Positions 51,238-59,762 of a stretch of 64,000 bases of DNA are shown here, in pieces. The DNA is from Aquisphaera insulae (GTDB lineage: Bacteria > Planctomycetota > Planctomycetia > Isosphaerales > Isosphaeraceae). Both the position numbers and the translations under genes were made by a program. The stretch's first letter is position 1, and each line of letters starts with the position of its first letter. Location of the stretch: NCBI RefSeq assembly GCF_011064615.1, contig NZ_JAALJH010000039.1, positions 1-64,000 of the forward strand, written 5' to 3'. Under the pieces are notes generated by a model. It ran no database searches, had not been told where the DNA came from, and saw only the letters and a program-made list of their open reading frames with translations.

Positions 51238-52833
51238 CTAGAGCTCCGAGGCGGCCGCCGCGAAGCCTCCTTCGAGGGACTCTTCCTCGATGGCCTCATC
51301 GGCCGTGCCATCGGCCTGCGCGGCCCCGCGGCCGGGCAGGCCCGCGGCGCAGATCAGGGTTCCCAGGCCCAGGGTCGCGATCAGCACGTAGACGGCCGAG
51401 AGCGACTGTCCGAGCGCCGCCTGGACGGCCGCGAGGCTCTCCGCCGGGATCGTATGGTGGTCGTCCGGGCGCAGGACCACGGCCACGTCGATGCCCCCGG
51501 CCCCGGCGGCGGCGAGGAGCCGGCCGAGCCTCCAGGCCAGGGCCGCGCCGAGCACGCCGACCCCGATCGCGCCACCGATCGTCCGGAAGAAGATGGCCGC
51601 CCCGGTCGCCACCCCACGCTGGCCCCACGACACGGCGTGCTGCACCGCCAGGATGAAGCTCAGCGAGGTCAGGCCCATCCCCGTCCCGACCGCCGCCAGC
51701 GCCGCCGTGAACGCGAATCGCGTCCAGCGCGGGTCGAGCGAGCCGGCGACCAGCCCGAGCAATCCGAGGCCGATCATCACGGCGCCGATCATGCCGCCGC
51801 GGCGGAACCCCCATCGCACCGTCGCCTTCGCGGCGAAGGCGACGCTGATCGCCCACGCCAGGAAGAGGGGTGTCAGTGCCGAGCCCGCCTCGCCCGGGCT
51901 CCCCCCGCGCACGCCCTGGATGAACAGCGGGACGAACGTCTCGAGGCCGAAGAGGATGCCGCCGACCAGGAAGTTGCCGACCAGCGACGCCGCGATCACG
52001 GGCCGGACCATCAGGTCCATCGGCAGGATCGGATCCTCCGCACGCAGCTCGCGGAAGACGAACCCGACCAGGAGGACCGCCGTCAGGACCCCGAGCAGGA
52101 GGTCGGCCCGCAGGCCGAGCGCGGAGCCGTCGAGGACGATCAGCAGGAGGGTCGACAGCCCGGCCGTCAGCAGCCCCGCCCCGGCCCAGTCGATGGGCGC
52201 CACGACCCGGCGCTCCACCTTCTCGTGGAGGCAGACCACCAGCATCAGCATCGCCACGGCCGCGAACGGGACGCTCACGAAGAAGACCCAGCGCCAGCTC
52301 ATCTGCATCGTCAGCCAGCCGCCGATGACCGGCCCGCCGATGCTCGATAGTCCCCAGACCGCGCTGAAGAGGCCCTGGATCCGGGCCCGTTCCCGGAGCG
52401 TGAAGAGGTCTCCCAGCAGGGTGAGCACGATCGGGCCGACGGCCCCCGCGCCCAGCCCCTGGAGCGTCCGCATGGCGATGAGTTGCCCCATGGTCTGGGA
52501 GGTTCCGGAGAGCATCGAGCCCACCGAGAACATCCCGAGGCCGAAGAGGAGCACCCGCTTGCGGCCGAAGAGGTCGGCGAGCTTGCCGTAGATGGGCGTG
52601 CTGACGGTGGAGGCGAGGAGATAGGCCGAGATGACCCACGGATAGATCTCGAACCCGCGAAGCTGGGCGATGATGGTGGGCATGGCCGGCGAGACCACAA
52701 GCTGCTCCATCGCCGTGACCATCATCGCGACCATCAGCGCGACCGTCACCTGCCTGCGGCGAGGGATGGGGGCCGGCTCATCCTTGCTTCCCTTGCCGTC
52801 ATCCCCCGACGCAGCATCAATCTCCCCATCCAT
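51238..52833 (-). CDS. MFS drug/solute exporter, DHA2 type
   Basis: About 531 residues with some 14 predicted membrane segments, the plan of the DHA2 (EmrB/QacA-like) group of proton-driven exporters. Motif A-like GKLADLFGRKR follows the second span, and GPVIGGWL is the antiporter motif C in span 5. The start at 52833 has AGGAG at good distance; the ATG at 52863 would add ten residues but its GGAGG is too close. Substrate unknown; no regulator gene is adjacent. Confidence 0.9.
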   Translation of the reverse strand: MDGEIDAASGDDGKGSKDEPAPIPRRRQVTVALMVAMMVTAMEQLVVSPAMPTIIAQLRGFEIYPWVISAYLLASTVSTPIYGKLADLFGRKRVLLFGLGMFSVGSMLSGTSQTMGQLIAMRTLQGLGAGAVGPIVLTLLGDLFTLRERARIQGLFSAVWGLSSIGGPVIGGWLTMQMSWRWVFFVSVPFAAVAMLMLVVCLHEKVERRVVAPIDWAGAGLLTAGLSTLLLIVLDGSALGLRADLLLGVLTAVLLVGFVFRELRAEDPILPMDLMVRPVIAASLVGNFLVGGILFGLETFVPLFIQGVRGGSPGEAGSALTPLFLAWAISVAFAAKATVRWGFRRGGMIGAVMIGLGLLGLVAGSLDPRWTRFAFTAALAAVGTGMGLTSLSFILAVQHAVSWGQRGVATGAAIFFRTIGGAIGVGVLGAALAWRLGRLLAAAGAGGIDVAVVLRPDDHHTIPAESLAAVQAALGQSLSAVYVLIATLGLGTLICAAGLPGRGAAQADGTADEAIEEESLEGGFAAAASEL

Positions 52834-52978
52834 TCCTGGCTCCTGCTTGTTCCGGCGCCTCATTCCTCCCGGCGAACCATGAATTCTACCGGTCTCGCCA
52901 ACCCCGACACCCCGGAACCCATTGGGGCTCGCGCGCCGTCCTCCAGGAAAGGGGGAAGTCCGCGGCTCGGCGGCATGG

Positions 52979-55132
52979 CTACTCGATCCAGACGGGCTGG
53001 GTGAAGGCGCCGTTGCGAGCGATATCCCAGACTTCCAGCCTGGCCCAGCGTCGGCCGGCCAGGCTCAAGGGGACTTCGAGGGTCCGCATCGCGAAGGCGG
53101 GCACGTCGGACAGGTCGATCCGTTGCCGGTGAACCGCGTCGCCATCCCCGGAGACGACCTCCGCGAAGGCGAGAGGGAAGGTGCCGCGGACGGTCGCGTG
53201 GAGGGCGGCCCTGCCATCCGCGGCGAGCCGAACCGTCGAGCCCGACTCGCCCCCGGAGATCGAGAACTCGGGGACGAGGACCTCCCCGGTCGTCACGAAG
53301 AAGCGTCCTCCCCGAAGGGCGTCCAGCAAGGGCGCCCAGCCCTCCTCGAAGCGCGGGACGCGGTCCAGGCGGACGTAATTCACGTTCATGTGGCCGTAGA
53401 GCTCATGGGTGTGGTCGAGCTTGAACACGTCCACCTCGCCGAGGACCTGCTTTCGATTTCCCCAGTTCGCCATGTCGTCCAGCAGGTCGAGGACTCGACG
53501 GCCCAGGCGGTCGTCCGACAGGTCGGCCGGCATGGCCTTCCAGGCCGCGCCCAGCCACCGATCGGAGGTGAAGAAGTCCTCCTTCCGGAAGATGTCCGGG
53601 GTCCAGCTCGAGGCCTTGATCCGCGCGTGGGCGGTCCACGCCAGTCCCCGCTCGGTTTCCAGGAGCCGGAGCATGTCCGCCCGATCGCCGACCCGGTAGA
53701 GCTTGCCGAAGTCGGGATGCGGCTCGACGAACGGCTGGCCCGGCGACCGGCTCATGATCCAAGCGACCGGCCGGGGGAAGAGATAAAGCCAGTGGCCCGC
53801 GTCGCGGCCCGGCGCGGGGAGTCCCAGGTGCACGTTGGCTTCTTCCCCGGGGATCATCAGGAAACCGTCGCCGGAGAGTCGCCGGCACTCGTCGAACATC
53901 GCCCGCAGCTCCTGGAGCCGGCGCGGGCCCGGGTCGCGGGGATGGCCGTCGCCGTGGAACTCGGCCAGGTGGACCATCTCCACCCCCATCTCGCGGAACA
54001 TCCCCACGCAGTCGGGCACGACCGGCGGCAAACCCCTCGCCTTGCGGTCGAGCGCGGCCATGGCCATGGCCATGTGGAAATGGCTCGTGAACGTGCGGTG
54101 GCCCGGGATCGCCGGGAAGCGGTCGCCGTTCGTGAACGCGAGCGTCCGTTCCATGGCGTTTCGCGCATCGCCGGGCGAGATCTGAAGGAACAGGCCGAGC
54201 CGTTGGGCCGATCCCGGCGGGGCATTGAACCAGGGGACGTAGGCGCCCCCGCCGCGCTCGGTCTGGCGGATGCCGAACCCGAACCGATCGTCGAGCGAGC
54301 GGTGCTTCCGCCCGGCCCAGACCGTCTGCTGGTTGTCCGTGAGGTCGCGGGGGAAGAAGTACTGGTGCGGCGGCGGGAAGCAGGCGACCGATCCGCTCGA
54401 CCCGGAGAGCACGACGGCCCGATGCCGAACGGCGATCGAGCGATCGGGCTCCGCTCGATTGAGCTCGACCTCCCGGAAGGCCCCCTCGGTGTCGGTCCAC
54501 GCCAGCCGTTCCCCGGCCGACTCAGGTCCGCCCATCAGGCCGAGATCGTACAGATAGGCCGTCCTCGGCTCGCTCGTCGTGAGCACGGCTTCGAGCTGGA
54601 CCAGGCCGCAACCGGGCGAGACCGTGATCTGCCACTCGCCGGTGAAGGGACCGGCCGAGAGCTCGCCGATCGCCACGGTCACCCGCGGGCCGTGGCGTCG
54701 AACCTCGACCCGCTTGAGGTCGAGTCGCGATCGATACGATCGATGCGGCCGATTGGCGGGCGTGTCGAAGAAGGTGTTGAACACGCTCATGCCCGGCGGC
54801 CGTCCGCCCGGCTCCCTCCGGTCGCCGACGACGACGAACGCGGCGGGGTCGACCCCCTCGAGGGGCGTCCTGGTTGCCCCACCGGGCTCGCTGATGACGG
54901 ACAGCTCGGCGAGGAGCGGTTTACCCGGCCGGCCGTCGATGACGAGCCGGCCGCGCTGGTGGTTGCCGATCGGCCAGAGCATCGTGGTGCGTCCGTCGTC
55001 CGCGACGACCTGGGCCGCGCCCCCATCCTCGCCGGGGGGGACGGCCGGAGCGATGGGCTGGGAAGCGGCCGCCGGGGCGAACAGGCCGCACGTCAAGGTG
55101 AGCAGCCACCACCTCCGCGATCGTCGGTTCAC
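52979..55132 (-). CDS. Exported PHP-domain metallohydrolase-like protein (CehA/McbA type)
   Basis: A 717-residue protein. The GTG at 55132 overlaps the stop of the preceding gene (GTGA) and begins a signal peptide (WWLLTLTCGLFAPAAA). The N-terminal half is beta-rich and unassigned. The C-terminal half contains PHP-like metal motifs in order: SHFHMAMAM, HLAEFHGDGHP, PGEEANVHLG, AWTAHARIK and DHTHELYGHMN. CehA-type proteins hydrolyse esters or phosphoesters; the substrate here is unknown. The final domain (about 600-717) looks like a beta sandwich ending FTQPVWIE. Overlap with an RsmB-like gene is an odd coupling. Confidence 0.75.
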   Translation of the reverse strand: MNRRSRRWWLLTLTCGLFAPAAASQPIAPAVPPGEDGGAAQVVADDGRTTMLWPIGNHQRGRLVIDGRPGKPLLAELSVISEPGGATRTPLEGVDPAAFVVVGDRREPGGRPPGMSVFNTFFDTPANRPHRSYRSRLDLKRVEVRRHGPRVTVAIGELSAGPFTGEWQITVSPGCGLVQLEAVLTTSEPRTAYLYDLGLMGGPESAGERLAWTDTEGAFREVELNRAEPDRSIAVRHRAVVLSGSSGSVACFPPPHQYFFPRDLTDNQQTVWAGRKHRSLDDRFGFGIRQTERGGGAYVPWFNAPPGSAQRLGLFLQISPGDARNAMERTLAFTNGDRFPAIPGHRTFTSHFHMAMAMAALDRKARGLPPVVPDCVGMFREMGVEMVHLAEFHGDGHPRDPGPRRLQELRAMFDECRRLSGDGFLMIPGEEANVHLGLPAPGRDAGHWLYLFPRPVAWIMSRSPGQPFVEPHPDFGKLYRVGDRADMLRLLETERGLAWTAHARIKASSWTPDIFRKEDFFTSDRWLGAAWKAMPADLSDDRLGRRVLDLLDDMANWGNRKQVLGEVDVFKLDHTHELYGHMNVNYVRLDRVPRFEEGWAPLLDALRGGRFFVTTGEVLVPEFSISGGESGSTVRLAADGRAALHATVRGTFPLAFAEVVSGDGDAVHRQRIDLSDVPAFAMRTLEVPLSLAGRRWARLEVWDIARNGAFTQPVWIE

Positions 55133-56727
55133 GTCGCCTCCTCCGCGGGTGCCGCCTGATCCTTCCCAGCCTTCGCGACCTTGACGGGCCGGCTCGTCCG
55201 CACGAAGCGGGCGATGAAGCGGGCCTCGCAGTCGTGGAGGTGCGGCCAGATCTGAAGCGTGCCGCCCGTGTTGGCATCCTCCAGGGGGTGCGGGAACGCC
55301 TCCAGCCGGAACTCGGGCTGCGACTGGAGGAATGCCGCGACGACCTCGGACGTCTCGGCCAGCGTCACCGTGGGGACCGTGTAGATCAGGATACCCCCGG
55401 GCCGGACCGCCGGGGCCGCGGTGGCCAGCATCCGGGTCTGGGCCTCGACCAGGCGCGGGAGGTCCTCCTTGCGGACCGTCCAGCGGACCTCGGGATGGCG
55501 TCGCCACGAGCCGACGTCGGAGCTGGGGGGTTCCACGATCACGCCGTCGAACGAGCCGGCCTTGGCGGGCAGGTGGCGGCCGTCCCACGACTTGGCGGCG
55601 ATGTTCCGCCAGGGGAACTTGCGGAACCGGACGGAGGCGGCGCGGAGACGCGGCTCGTTCTCGTCGGTCGCGACCACGGCCCCCTTGCCCTGCATCAGGC
55701 AGCCGAGGTGGAGCGCGACCAGGCCGTTGCCGCCGTGGACGACCCACCAGCGCTCGCCCGGATCGGGGTCGGCCACGCGCCCGACCGCCTGGGAGGCGAG
55801 GTCCTCGATGGCGAGCTCCCCCTCCTGAAGGGCCCGCTGGCCGCGGAGGTCCGTGTCCGGATCGAGCTTCGCGGCCGAGGTCCACCGGCGATGAATCCAG
55901 GGCTTGAGCCCGGCCTCGCGGAGCTCATTCCAGATGGTCTTCTCGGTCCCTCCGCGGATGCCGACCCAAAGCGGGCAGGGCAACTGGAGGGTGAAGAGGA
56001 ACGCGAGCCGCTTCCCCTTGGCCGGCGTGTCGCCGGGCGGCACCGGGAGTTGATCGCGGAGCCAGGCGGGGAAGAGGAGCCACGGGTCGGCCGTGACCGG
56101 CCGCCCCTGGACCCATCGCTTCAGCGCCTCCGCGCGGGCGGTCCAGTTCGGGGCGTCGCCCGCGGCCATCATGGCGGTGCGGGGTATGCCGGCCTTCTCG
56201 GCCCAGATCCGCGCCGAGCCGTCGATCTCGGTGGAATCCAGCGCCGAGGCCAGCGCGAGCTGCTCCTCCACCTGCACCAGCCGGAGGGGTTCGATCCAGC
56301 CCCACCAGCGCAGCAGGGCGGAGATCGACCGGGTGGCGACCCGCCGATGGCTCCACGAGGTCTCCTTGCGTCCCTCGAGCGCCGCGGCCAGCGCCGGCTC
56401 GAGCCGCTTGCCCGAGTCGAGGACGGCCTTCATGACCTTCGGCGTGAGCGAGGCGGTCAGGGCGGCGACCGCGGCGTAGGACTTGATCCGGGGGACGCCG
56501 AGCTTGCCGGGTCCGGCCGGGTCCTTCGCGGCGAGACCCGGCCGGGCCGGGAGGCGGGCCGGGTCCGACTTCCTCGGCGACTCCCTGGCCGGCTCGGGCT
56601 TCCCCGGGAGCGTCGGCCGTTCCACGCGATACCCCTTCGGCCGCTGCGAGGGCGGCGGCAACGAGGGGCGCGCCACCGGCGCAGCGACGTCGGGACTCGG
56701 GGTCTGTCGGGAGCGTTTGCGAGCCAT
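55129..56727 (-). CDS. RsmB/NOP2-like methyltransferase-fold protein without catalytic cysteines
   Basis: A 532-residue protein. A Pro/Arg-rich leader precedes a NusB-like helical part (about 80-200) and an RsmB-type catalytic fold. RsmB makes 5-methylcytosine in 16S rRNA using two cysteines. The motif normally reading D-x-PCSG-x-G-x-x-RR-x-P is EPPSSDVGSWRRHPEVRW (E399, S402, D404), and the TCT motif is VPT (P452). Both catalytic cysteines are gone, while the surrounding RRHPEVRW signature is kept. The AdoMet loop is also weak (HGGNGLVALHLG). It may bind RNA without methylating or use other chemistry (inference). Its stop overlaps the PHP-like gene start. Confidence 0.78.
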   Translation of the reverse strand: MARKRSRQTPSPDVAAPVARPSLPPPSQRPKGYRVERPTLPGKPEPARESPRKSDPARLPARPGLAAKDPAGPGKLGVPRIKSYAAVAALTASLTPKVMKAVLDSGKRLEPALAAALEGRKETSWSHRRVATRSISALLRWWGWIEPLRLVQVEEQLALASALDSTEIDGSARIWAEKAGIPRTAMMAAGDAPNWTARAEALKRWVQGRPVTADPWLLFPAWLRDQLPVPPGDTPAKGKRLAFLFTLQLPCPLWVGIRGGTEKTIWNELREAGLKPWIHRRWTSAAKLDPDTDLRGQRALQEGELAIEDLASQAVGRVADPDPGERWWVVHGGNGLVALHLGCLMQGKGAVVATDENEPRLRAASVRFRKFPWRNIAAKSWDGRHLPAKAGSFDGVIVEPPSSDVGSWRRHPEVRWTVRKEDLPRLVEAQTRMLATAAPAVRPGGILIYTVPTVTLAETSEVVAAFLQSQPEFRLEAFPHPLEDANTGGTLQIWPHLHDCEARFIARFVRTSRPVKVAKAGKDQAAPAEEAT

Positions 56728-56812
56728 CCGGGGGGAGCCTCAGGGACGAAGCCAGGTGGGATTCGGGCGGGTGAGTCGCGACGTCGCCCTCACCCCTTGG
56801 CGGGCCGGCGGC

Positions 56813-58729
56813 TCAATCCCATTTCAGGATCGCGCCGGTGTCGGCGCTGGTGGCCATCTTCGCGTAGCGGGCCAGCCAGCCGGTCTTGAACGGGTTGGGC
56901 CGCGGGGTCCAGCTCTCGAGGCGGGCGGCGAGCTCCTCATCGGAGAGGCGGACGGAGAGCTTGCCGGCGGGGATGTCGATCTCGATGAGGTCGCCGTCGC
57001 GGATCAGGCCGATCGGTCCCCCCACGGCGGCCTCGGGGCTGACGTGACCGATCGAGGCCCCCGCGCTGCCGCCGGAAAAGCGGCCGTCGGTGACGAGCGC
57101 GCACTTGTCGTCCAGGCCCACGGCCTTGATGGCCGTCGTGGGGGCGAGCATCTCCTGCATGCCCGGCCCGCCCTTCGGCCCTTCATTGCGGACGACGATC
57201 ACGTCGCCGGCCTTCACCTTGCCGAAGACGATGCCGTTGTAGGCGTCGATCTCGCTCTCGAAGATCACGGCGGGTCCCGAGTGCTTGTACATCGACTTGC
57301 TGACGCCGGCCGTCTTGACCACGGCCCCCTTGGGGGCGAGGTTCCCGGAGAGCATCGTCAGCCCCCCCGTCTGCGAGTAGGCCCGGTCCGTCGGCCGGAT
57401 GACGTCGAAGGGATCGAAGCCGTCGCCGGAGCCTTGCCCGTCACCATTCCCGCCGGATCCGTCGAGCGGCCCGGGTTCCACGCCCTCCCCCTCCGCGTCG
57501 AGCAGCGCCAGGCCGGCCGCCTGCGACCGCGACTCGGCGGCGACGCTCGGGACGGTCCACGCCTGGCTGGTCCGCTCGCCGCCGGGGCGGACCTGGGCCC
57601 AGGTCCGGGCCGCGGTGACGGCGGTCGCTTGCCGCACGTCGTAATCCGCGATGTTCTCGCCCAGGCTCTTGCCGGTGACCGTGCGGCAGGAGAGGTCCAG
57701 GAGCCCGGGGCAGCCGCGGGCGACCTCGCCCAGGATGGTGTGGATCCCGCCCGCGCGGGCCACGTCCTCGATGTGGTAATGGCTCGAGGGGCTCACCTTG
57801 CAGATATTGGGCGTCTTCTTGCTCAGCTCGTCGATCCGCTCCAGCGAGAAGGGCACGCCGGCCTCGTGGGCGATGGCCAGGATGTGGAGGACCGTGTTGG
57901 TGCTGCCCCCCATGGCCATGTCCAGGACCATGGCGTTGTCGAAGGCCGCCGCCGTGGCGATCTCGCGCGGGAGCAGGCCGTGACCCTCCCCCTTGCGGCC
58001 GAACTCGACGGCGAGCTCGACGACCCGCTTCGCCGCCCGCTCGAAGAGCAGCTTGCGATCGGCCGAGGTCGCCAGGATCGTGCCGTTGCCGGGGAGCGCC
58101 ATGCCGATGGCCTCGGCCAGGCAGTTCATGCTGTTGGCCGTGAACATCCCCGAGCAACTGCCGCAGGTCGGGCAGGCGACCTGCTCGATCTCGAGCAGCT
58201 CCTCCTCGGTGATCTTGCCGTTCGCCTTTTGGGCGCCCGCCACGAAGGCGTCGATCAGGTCCACGGTCTTGCCGCTGGCCGTCTTGCCGGCCTCCATGGG
58301 GCCGCCGGAGACGAAGACCGTGGGGATGTTCACCCGCATCGCGCCCATGAACATGCCGGGGACGATCTTGTCGCAGTTGGGGATGCAGATCATCCCGTCG
58401 AACATGTGCCCCTGGATCATGGTCTCGACGCTGTCGGCGATCAGCTCGCGGGAGGGGAGCGAGTACTTCATCCCCGCGTGCCCCATGGCGATGCCGTCGT
58501 CGACGCCGATCGTGTTGAACAGGAACGGGACGCCCCCCGCGGCGCGGATGCACTCCTTGACGTAGTTCCCCACGGCTTGGAGGTGGACGTGGCCCGGGAT
58601 GATGTCCACGTGGCTGTTGCAGACGGCGATGAAGGGCTTGTTCCAGTCCTGCTCGGTCACGCCGGTCGCGCGGAGCAGGCTGCGATGGGCGGCGCGTGCG
58701 TCACCCTTCTTGATCGTGTCGGAACGCAT
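56813..58729 (-). CDS. ilvD: Dihydroxy-acid dehydratase
   Basis: A 638-residue enzyme that dehydrates 2,3-dihydroxy-isovalerate and -methylvalerate in valine and isoleucine synthesis, using an iron-sulfur cluster. Cluster cysteines lie in CIPNCDKIVPGMFMG and ACPTCGSCSGMFTANSM; TDGRFSGGSAGASIGHVSPEA is the conserved C-terminal signature. It starts at 58729 (GAGG six bases upstream; the frame extends to 58771). Between NIADYDVR and DPFDVIRP there is a Gly/Ser-rich insert (about 25-30 residues, GSGGNGDGQGSGDG) longer than in common members. No other branched-chain gene is adjacent. Confidence 0.95.
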   Translation of the reverse strand: MRSDTIKKGDARAAHRSLLRATGVTEQDWNKPFIAVCNSHVDIIPGHVHLQAVGNYVKECIRAAGGVPFLFNTIGVDDGIAMGHAGMKYSLPSRELIADSVETMIQGHMFDGMICIPNCDKIVPGMFMGAMRVNIPTVFVSGGPMEAGKTASGKTVDLIDAFVAGAQKANGKITEEELLEIEQVACPTCGSCSGMFTANSMNCLAEAIGMALPGNGTILATSADRKLLFERAAKRVVELAVEFGRKGEGHGLLPREIATAAAFDNAMVLDMAMGGSTNTVLHILAIAHEAGVPFSLERIDELSKKTPNICKVSPSSHYHIEDVARAGGIHTILGEVARGCPGLLDLSCRTVTGKSLGENIADYDVRQATAVTAARTWAQVRPGGERTSQAWTVPSVAAESRSQAAGLALLDAEGEGVEPGPLDGSGGNGDGQGSGDGFDPFDVIRPTDRAYSQTGGLTMLSGNLAPKGAVVKTAGVSKSMYKHSGPAVIFESEIDAYNGIVFGKVKAGDVIVVRNEGPKGGPGMQEMLAPTTAIKAVGLDDKCALVTDGRFSGGSAGASIGHVSPEAAVGGPIGLIRDGDLIEIDIPAGKLSVRLSDEELAARLESWTPRPNPFKTGWLARYAKMATSADTGAILKWD

Positions 58730-58877
58730 GGAGGACCTCGATTTCGGTGGCACGAAGCGATGGACGACCATCGTAGCAGATGGAGGACCCCGCGTTCCAC
58801 CCGCGATGGCGACGGCCGGGGACCGAATGAAATGGCCTTGCCATGCGTCCTGGACATCGAGCGGCGATAACTTGTGG

Positions 58878-59474
58878 TCACCGCCAGATGAAGTGTCCCA
58901 TCAGGAGCCCCGCGATGAACGCCATCGGCACGGCCATCAGCACCAGGAGCGACCAGGCCAGGACGGTCGCCGGCTGGAGGACGACCTCGCGAACGGGCGG
59001 GTAGTCCGGATCTTGCCGCCGGAGGGAGGGCGAATCGATCGCGATCGAAGGCAAGGCGGCGACCAGGACCTCGTCCACCGGTGCGAGCTCGGGGGGGACC
59101 GGGACGGGGATCTCGAACCGGAGAGGCTCCTCGGCGGAACGTCCGTCCCGCTCCCGGCGGGGGCCTCCCGGGGCCTCGGCGGCCGCGGGAGAAGGCTCGG
59201 GAGACGTGACGATGAGGTTGGCGAACTCGCCTTCCGCCCGGATGTCCTCGGGCCGGATCGACGCCAGGTCGTCGGGGATCGCCGCGACGATCTGGTCCAT
59301 GAGCGACGGCTCGGCCCCGCCCCGGGCCTCGGGGGCGGGGGCATCGTCGGGCTCGGGGACCACGAGCTCGGTCTTGCATCGGGGGCATTCGACGGCGGTC
59401 CCCACCTTCCGCGAGGAGGCGCCGATCAACTGCTTGCAGCGATAGCAACGGAACCTGAGCGTCGTCTCCGCCAT
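58878..59474 (-). CDS. Zinc-ribbon protein with C-terminal membrane anchor
   Basis: A 198-residue protein. The N-terminus has two CxxC pairs (FRCYRCKQ and ECPRCKTE), a zinc-ribbon of the type common at the start of planctomycete proteins. A long Pro/Glu-rich acidic middle follows, then a C-terminal membrane span (AWSLLVLMAVPMAFIAGLL) and a short HFIWR end. The ribbon would face the cytoplasm (inference). The start at 59474 has AGGA upstream. Divergent from the hydrolase-like gene. Function unknown. Confidence 0.8.
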   Translation of the reverse strand: MAETTLRFRCYRCKQLIGASSRKVGTAVECPRCKTELVVPEPDDAPAPEARGGAEPSLMDQIVAAIPDDLASIRPEDIRAEGEFANLIVTSPEPSPAAAEAPGGPRRERDGRSAEEPLRFEIPVPVPPELAPVDEVLVAALPSIAIDSPSLRRQDPDYPPVREVVLQPATVLAWSLLVLMAVPMAFIAGLLMGHFIWR

Positions 59475-59762
59475 GGTCGTGGTCCTGGTGGCCGGGCGTC
59501 GGGAGGACCTTTCCGGTCCCGTGGATCCCAGGTTACGCGTCGGATGCCGGGCACGCCACACCCCCGCCCCGCACTCCGAGGGCCGCGGGATGTCTCGGCG
59601 AATTGGCCTGCAATGGCCGCGAGTTCGAAGTGTAGACTGTTTCAGCGAGAGGGAACCGAGAGCACCCGCGACAACCCGCACGACCCACCGAGTCAAGTCG
59701 AGTCGTGCGCCGGCCGTCGAGGACGTGCGAGGGGACGAGACGTCCCGGAGGAGGGGAAGCCC

